Shown piece by piece: positions 14,908 to 17,165 of a stretch of DNA of 17,165 nucleotides. The number at the start of each line of letters is the position of its first letter. Positions within the stretch are counted from its first letter, which is position 1. The notes under the pieces are model-generated. The model was not told the DNA's origin. It was given only the letters and a program-made list of their open reading frames with translations, and made no database searches. This stretch comes from Dichotomocladium elegans (taxonomy: Eukaryota; Mucoromycota; Mucoromycetes; Mucorales; Lichtheimiaceae): positions 1-17,165 of the forward strand of contig JAIXMN010000092.1 of NCBI GenBank assembly GCA_025716815.1, written 5' to 3'. The position numbers and the translations under genes were made by a program.

Positions 14908-17165
14908 CTATCTTCGTCTTGGCTTCAACATCGCTTTCCTCCGCGCATTAATTGCCATTGTCGCTCTCATCTTCCCTGTCCGTCCATCCACATATTCCTC
15001 CCCTAACTCTGGAAGATTGCTCTGTCCATAGGCCCATTGCAAAATATTCGCGTCGCGATTTATGAGATACTGCTCATATGGGCCTTTTTGGTCATCGTTG
15101 AGCGCTGTAGAAAAGTCTGGAACGATATGTACTTGCATCTTGATGCGCGACACTGGGAAAACAGCAAAAGCAGTATGTCCGACTTCAGGTGGCAGCAAAA
15201 CTTGTAATCCGCTTGCATGCCGTTTGTCGGCGTGTCTGAAAAGTTCAACATAGCAGAAGTCCGTGGGCGCCATTCTCTGACCGTCGACAACTCTTCGAGC
15301 TTTAAACAAAAGATGTACTTGGGCAAAAATATCTTTGTCATGACTATTTTGCAGCTGCACAAAGTCAAACTGGTCAACACCTCGAAACTGAGGATAAGCC
15401 CGGATAGTGTATGAGTACTGATCGCCATCAACGTCTACTGCAGTGATCATTAGAGCATTGTACACTACGATCTATGTTTGATAATATATTTAGCGAAAGG
15501 ACGGAGAGCAAGGTGATTGCAACCTTGCCTTGTCTTCGACCCGTGGCAGATTTTTCACAGCAACAGATGACATGCGGCCATCCTGGTAATCAAGCTCTGT
15601 ACGCAACAATGTTTTCAACCTCCTGAACATTCCCTTCTGGTTTTTCAAGTCGTTAAAAGAAATGGGTGCACCATTATTTCGACACGAACGGAGTGAGAAA
15701 GTTGGATATAATTGCTTTTCAGAGGAGGAGGCTGCTGCTGCTGTCTGACTAGGTGGTTGGGCCAATGGTTTCAAGTGGTAGTATTGGTCATCAAGAAGAT
15801 CGCGGTAAAAAATATAAGTACTGAGCTATGAGATTGATTGCATAGTATTGTGTTATTTCGGACTCGTGCACTTGATATATGTTTATGTCATGTACAAACC
15901 TGATGGATAAAAGTGGTGCTACTGAATTCACATGTTTTGCTGGGGCCTTTGCATCATACCGATGTTGTCTCTCCGAGCTACTTGTGCTATACCCAGCTAC
16001 AACGCCATACCGTCGTATGTCTCCGCAGTATTTACTCAACATATGGTTTTTTGGAAAGCGCATTTTGCTCTATATCGGCTTATAAGTATTGCTGGTCCGG
16101 AAATGTAATAGGATAACAATTACTTTTGACCAACGCTCGAAAATCCGAGAATACTTATGGTATAGTCGAAGAGACTCTTCCATATCCGTTAATGTGCTCT
16201 CAGAATGTTCTTTGGCAGTAGCCTGGAAGAAAAAGTCTATGAAATGGCGGATACAGACGGCAACTTGCAATGGGACCAAATCATGTACGCAGCACATTAA
16301 AATCTGGTAGAATTTAGTTCGAGCTTAGCACCAATACTTTGTACTTACACCCATGTGGTCCTTTAGCTCGGAAAACGTAGGATTCTTCAGTGAAGATAGC
16401 ATAAATCCACGCTTAAAAGGATGCATGCTTTGAAATGGAGGGATAAGTGATGCTCTATATAGTACATGTGGTTTCGTTGGTTGTCTGTAAAAAAGCAGTA
16501 GTGCAGTCCTACCTTTCACTTATGATTTTTATCTTTTTCTTGCCGTCAGGCATGCTCAAAAATATACTGTCGACACAGTCCAAGAGATGACGATACACGC
16601 CTCCAAGCTGATGCAAATCATCAGTAGTCAATGCAGCGTGGATATCTACTAAGGGAATATCCCAAAAGCGTTCTATGAATCCAGCTAGTTAAAGCTCACA
16701 TCGTATTATCCATATGTATTAGAAACCAAACCTTTACAAGTTGCGTGGAATTTTCGGCCATAAGTGAATCCGCACCTGCTTTGTCCCCGGTTTTTATCAT
16801 GTTGACGGCACGGTAGTATGCATTCTTTGTATCATGAGCACTCCTTGTCAATTTGTTGAGTTTTTCCTCTGAGCAGAACAAATGAAACTCGGATGCTGGA
16901 ATCTTACAGCGAGGACAAGGACGCCCAGAAAGAGTGCCTTTCACATTAGCAAGTAATTTTCTACAGTACACATCTGAATTAGTAAACATTGTAAACTGAT
17001 GATGATGCACTTACTGCTCAGGAAAGTCGGCAATATAACATGATACGACTGGAATGCATTGGTATTGTTGTCCATGTGGACCAGTCATCCTGAAGGACCG
17101 AATAGAACTGCCGAATTCATATACATTATAACATGTTCATTCCCAGCATTTGTAATGATCGCCCC
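14908..17165 (-). CDS. Plavaka-like transposase, intron-containing, 5' end outside window
   Basis: Minus-strand exons, read in order, match the layout of Plavaka/CACTA transposases. Exon to 17015 ends YIADFPEQ. Exon 16960-16738 has RPCPRCKIP, a CxxC zinc-binding motif. Exon about 16684-16513 has IERFWDIPLVDIH and DDLHQLGGVYRHLL. Exon 16427-16349 has HPFKRGFMLSSL. Exon 16303-16124 has LVPLQVAVCIRHFIDFF. Exon 16069-15900 has RFPKNHMLSKY and STSSSERQHRYDAK. Exon 15820 to about 15540 has RDLLDDQYYHLKPL. The last exon, about 15463-14908, has SYTIRAYPQFRGVDQFDF and MQVHIVPDF, then a basic tail. Five introns have matching splice phases (listed separately). The junctions near 16685-16737 and 15464-15535 do not fit cleanly, so the copy may carry small lesions. 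The upstream catalytic part is missing. Assignment rests on motif order remembered for the family, not on a search. Confidence 0.68.
15821..15899 (-). other. Predicted intron, transposase
   Basis: The minus strand starts GTTTGT and ends GCTCAG (79 nt). Joining keeps the frame: ATC AG|T ACT. The readable protein continues on both sides. Confidence 0.55.
16070..16123 (-). other. Predicted intron, transposase
   Basis: The minus strand starts GTAATT and ends GATATAG (54 nt), with phase 0 on both sides (TGG TCA AAA | AGC AAA ATG). Confidence 0.6.
16304..16348 (-). other. Predicted intron, transposase
   Basis: The minus strand starts with a strong GTAAGT donor and ends TACCAG (45 nt). Phase is 0 on both sides (ATG GGT | ATT TTA ATG). 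Confidence 0.7.
16428..16512 (-). other. Predicted intron, transposase
   Basis: The minus strand starts GTAGGA and ends TCAAAG (85 nt). Joining AG to C keeps the frame and gives IISES then MHPFKRG. Confidence 0.55.
16961..17014 (-). other. Predicted intron with TACTAAT branch site
   Basis: The minus strand starts GTAAGT, contains TTTACTAATTC and ends ACTGTAG (54 nt). Splicing joins CA to A and gives DFPEQ then KLLANVKG, the conserved order for this family. Confidence 0.75.

Larger units (their letters stand above)
14581..17165 (-). mobile_element. Plavaka-like (CACTA group) transposon, 3' part
   Basis: The left boundary is placed where chromovirus 3 coding sequence gives way to CACTGAAGACTGTG, reading inward, as CACTA-group ends do. 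Short GTGCACTGC motifs follow just inside. An intron-containing transposase gene fills the rest and leaves through the right edge. The element's other end and its three-base target duplication (candidate AAT at 14578-14580) are outside the window, so the terminus is inferred. Confidence 0.6.

Noticed and set aside
14908..15465. The 185-residue minus-strand frame as an independent host gene
   Set aside because: Its motifs fit the C-terminal exon of the Plavaka-like transposase and it lies directly downstream of the other exons on the same strand.

Overview
The window looks like a repeat-rich part of a fungal genome. I found no host gene in it. Everything I can assign is transposable-element sequence, and most of it forms one nest of elements inserted into each other. 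The evidence for a fungus is the set of element families (Ty3/gypsy retrotransposons with chromodomains, a Plavaka-like CACTA transposase, a Tc1-like element) and short introns of about 45-85 nt, one with a TACTAAT branch-site motif. An early-diverging fungus (Mucoromycota-type) is plausible, but I cannot establish the species.

Layout on the + strand. 1-282 has no recognisable feature. 283-2701 is a decayed Tc1/mariner-like DNA transposon, with 139-bp inverted repeats that are still about 98% identical and a transposase gene broken by frameshifts. 2719-6638 is the 3' half of chromovirus 1 (3' LTR, long 3' untranslated region, integrase and chromodomain), read on the minus strand. Its pol is interrupted at 4399-5677 by a TA-flanked element made mainly of two 475-bp inverted arms. 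At 6639 chromovirus 1 stops abruptly at the LTR of chromovirus 2.

6639-11307 is the 3' part of chromovirus 2, carrying an uninterrupted Gag-protease-RT-RNase H-integrase-chromodomain reading frame of more than 1,400 codons. It stops at the LTR of chromovirus 3. 11308-14580 is the 3' part of chromovirus 3, with one frameshift in an A run near the start of its RT domain. It stops at about 14581, where a CACTA-type end begins. 14581-17165 is the 3' part of a Plavaka-like transposon with an intron-containing transposase gene that runs off the right edge.

The simplest reading is successive insertion: chromovirus 1 received chromovirus 2, which received chromovirus 3, which received the Plavaka-like element. 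All four read on the minus strand, so only their 3' parts are visible. This predicts that the missing 5' parts lie to the right of the window in reverse order. The inverted-arm element entered chromovirus 1 separately. The Tc1-like element lies beside the nest. The elements appear to encode their own mobilisation functions only; I see no shared host pathway.
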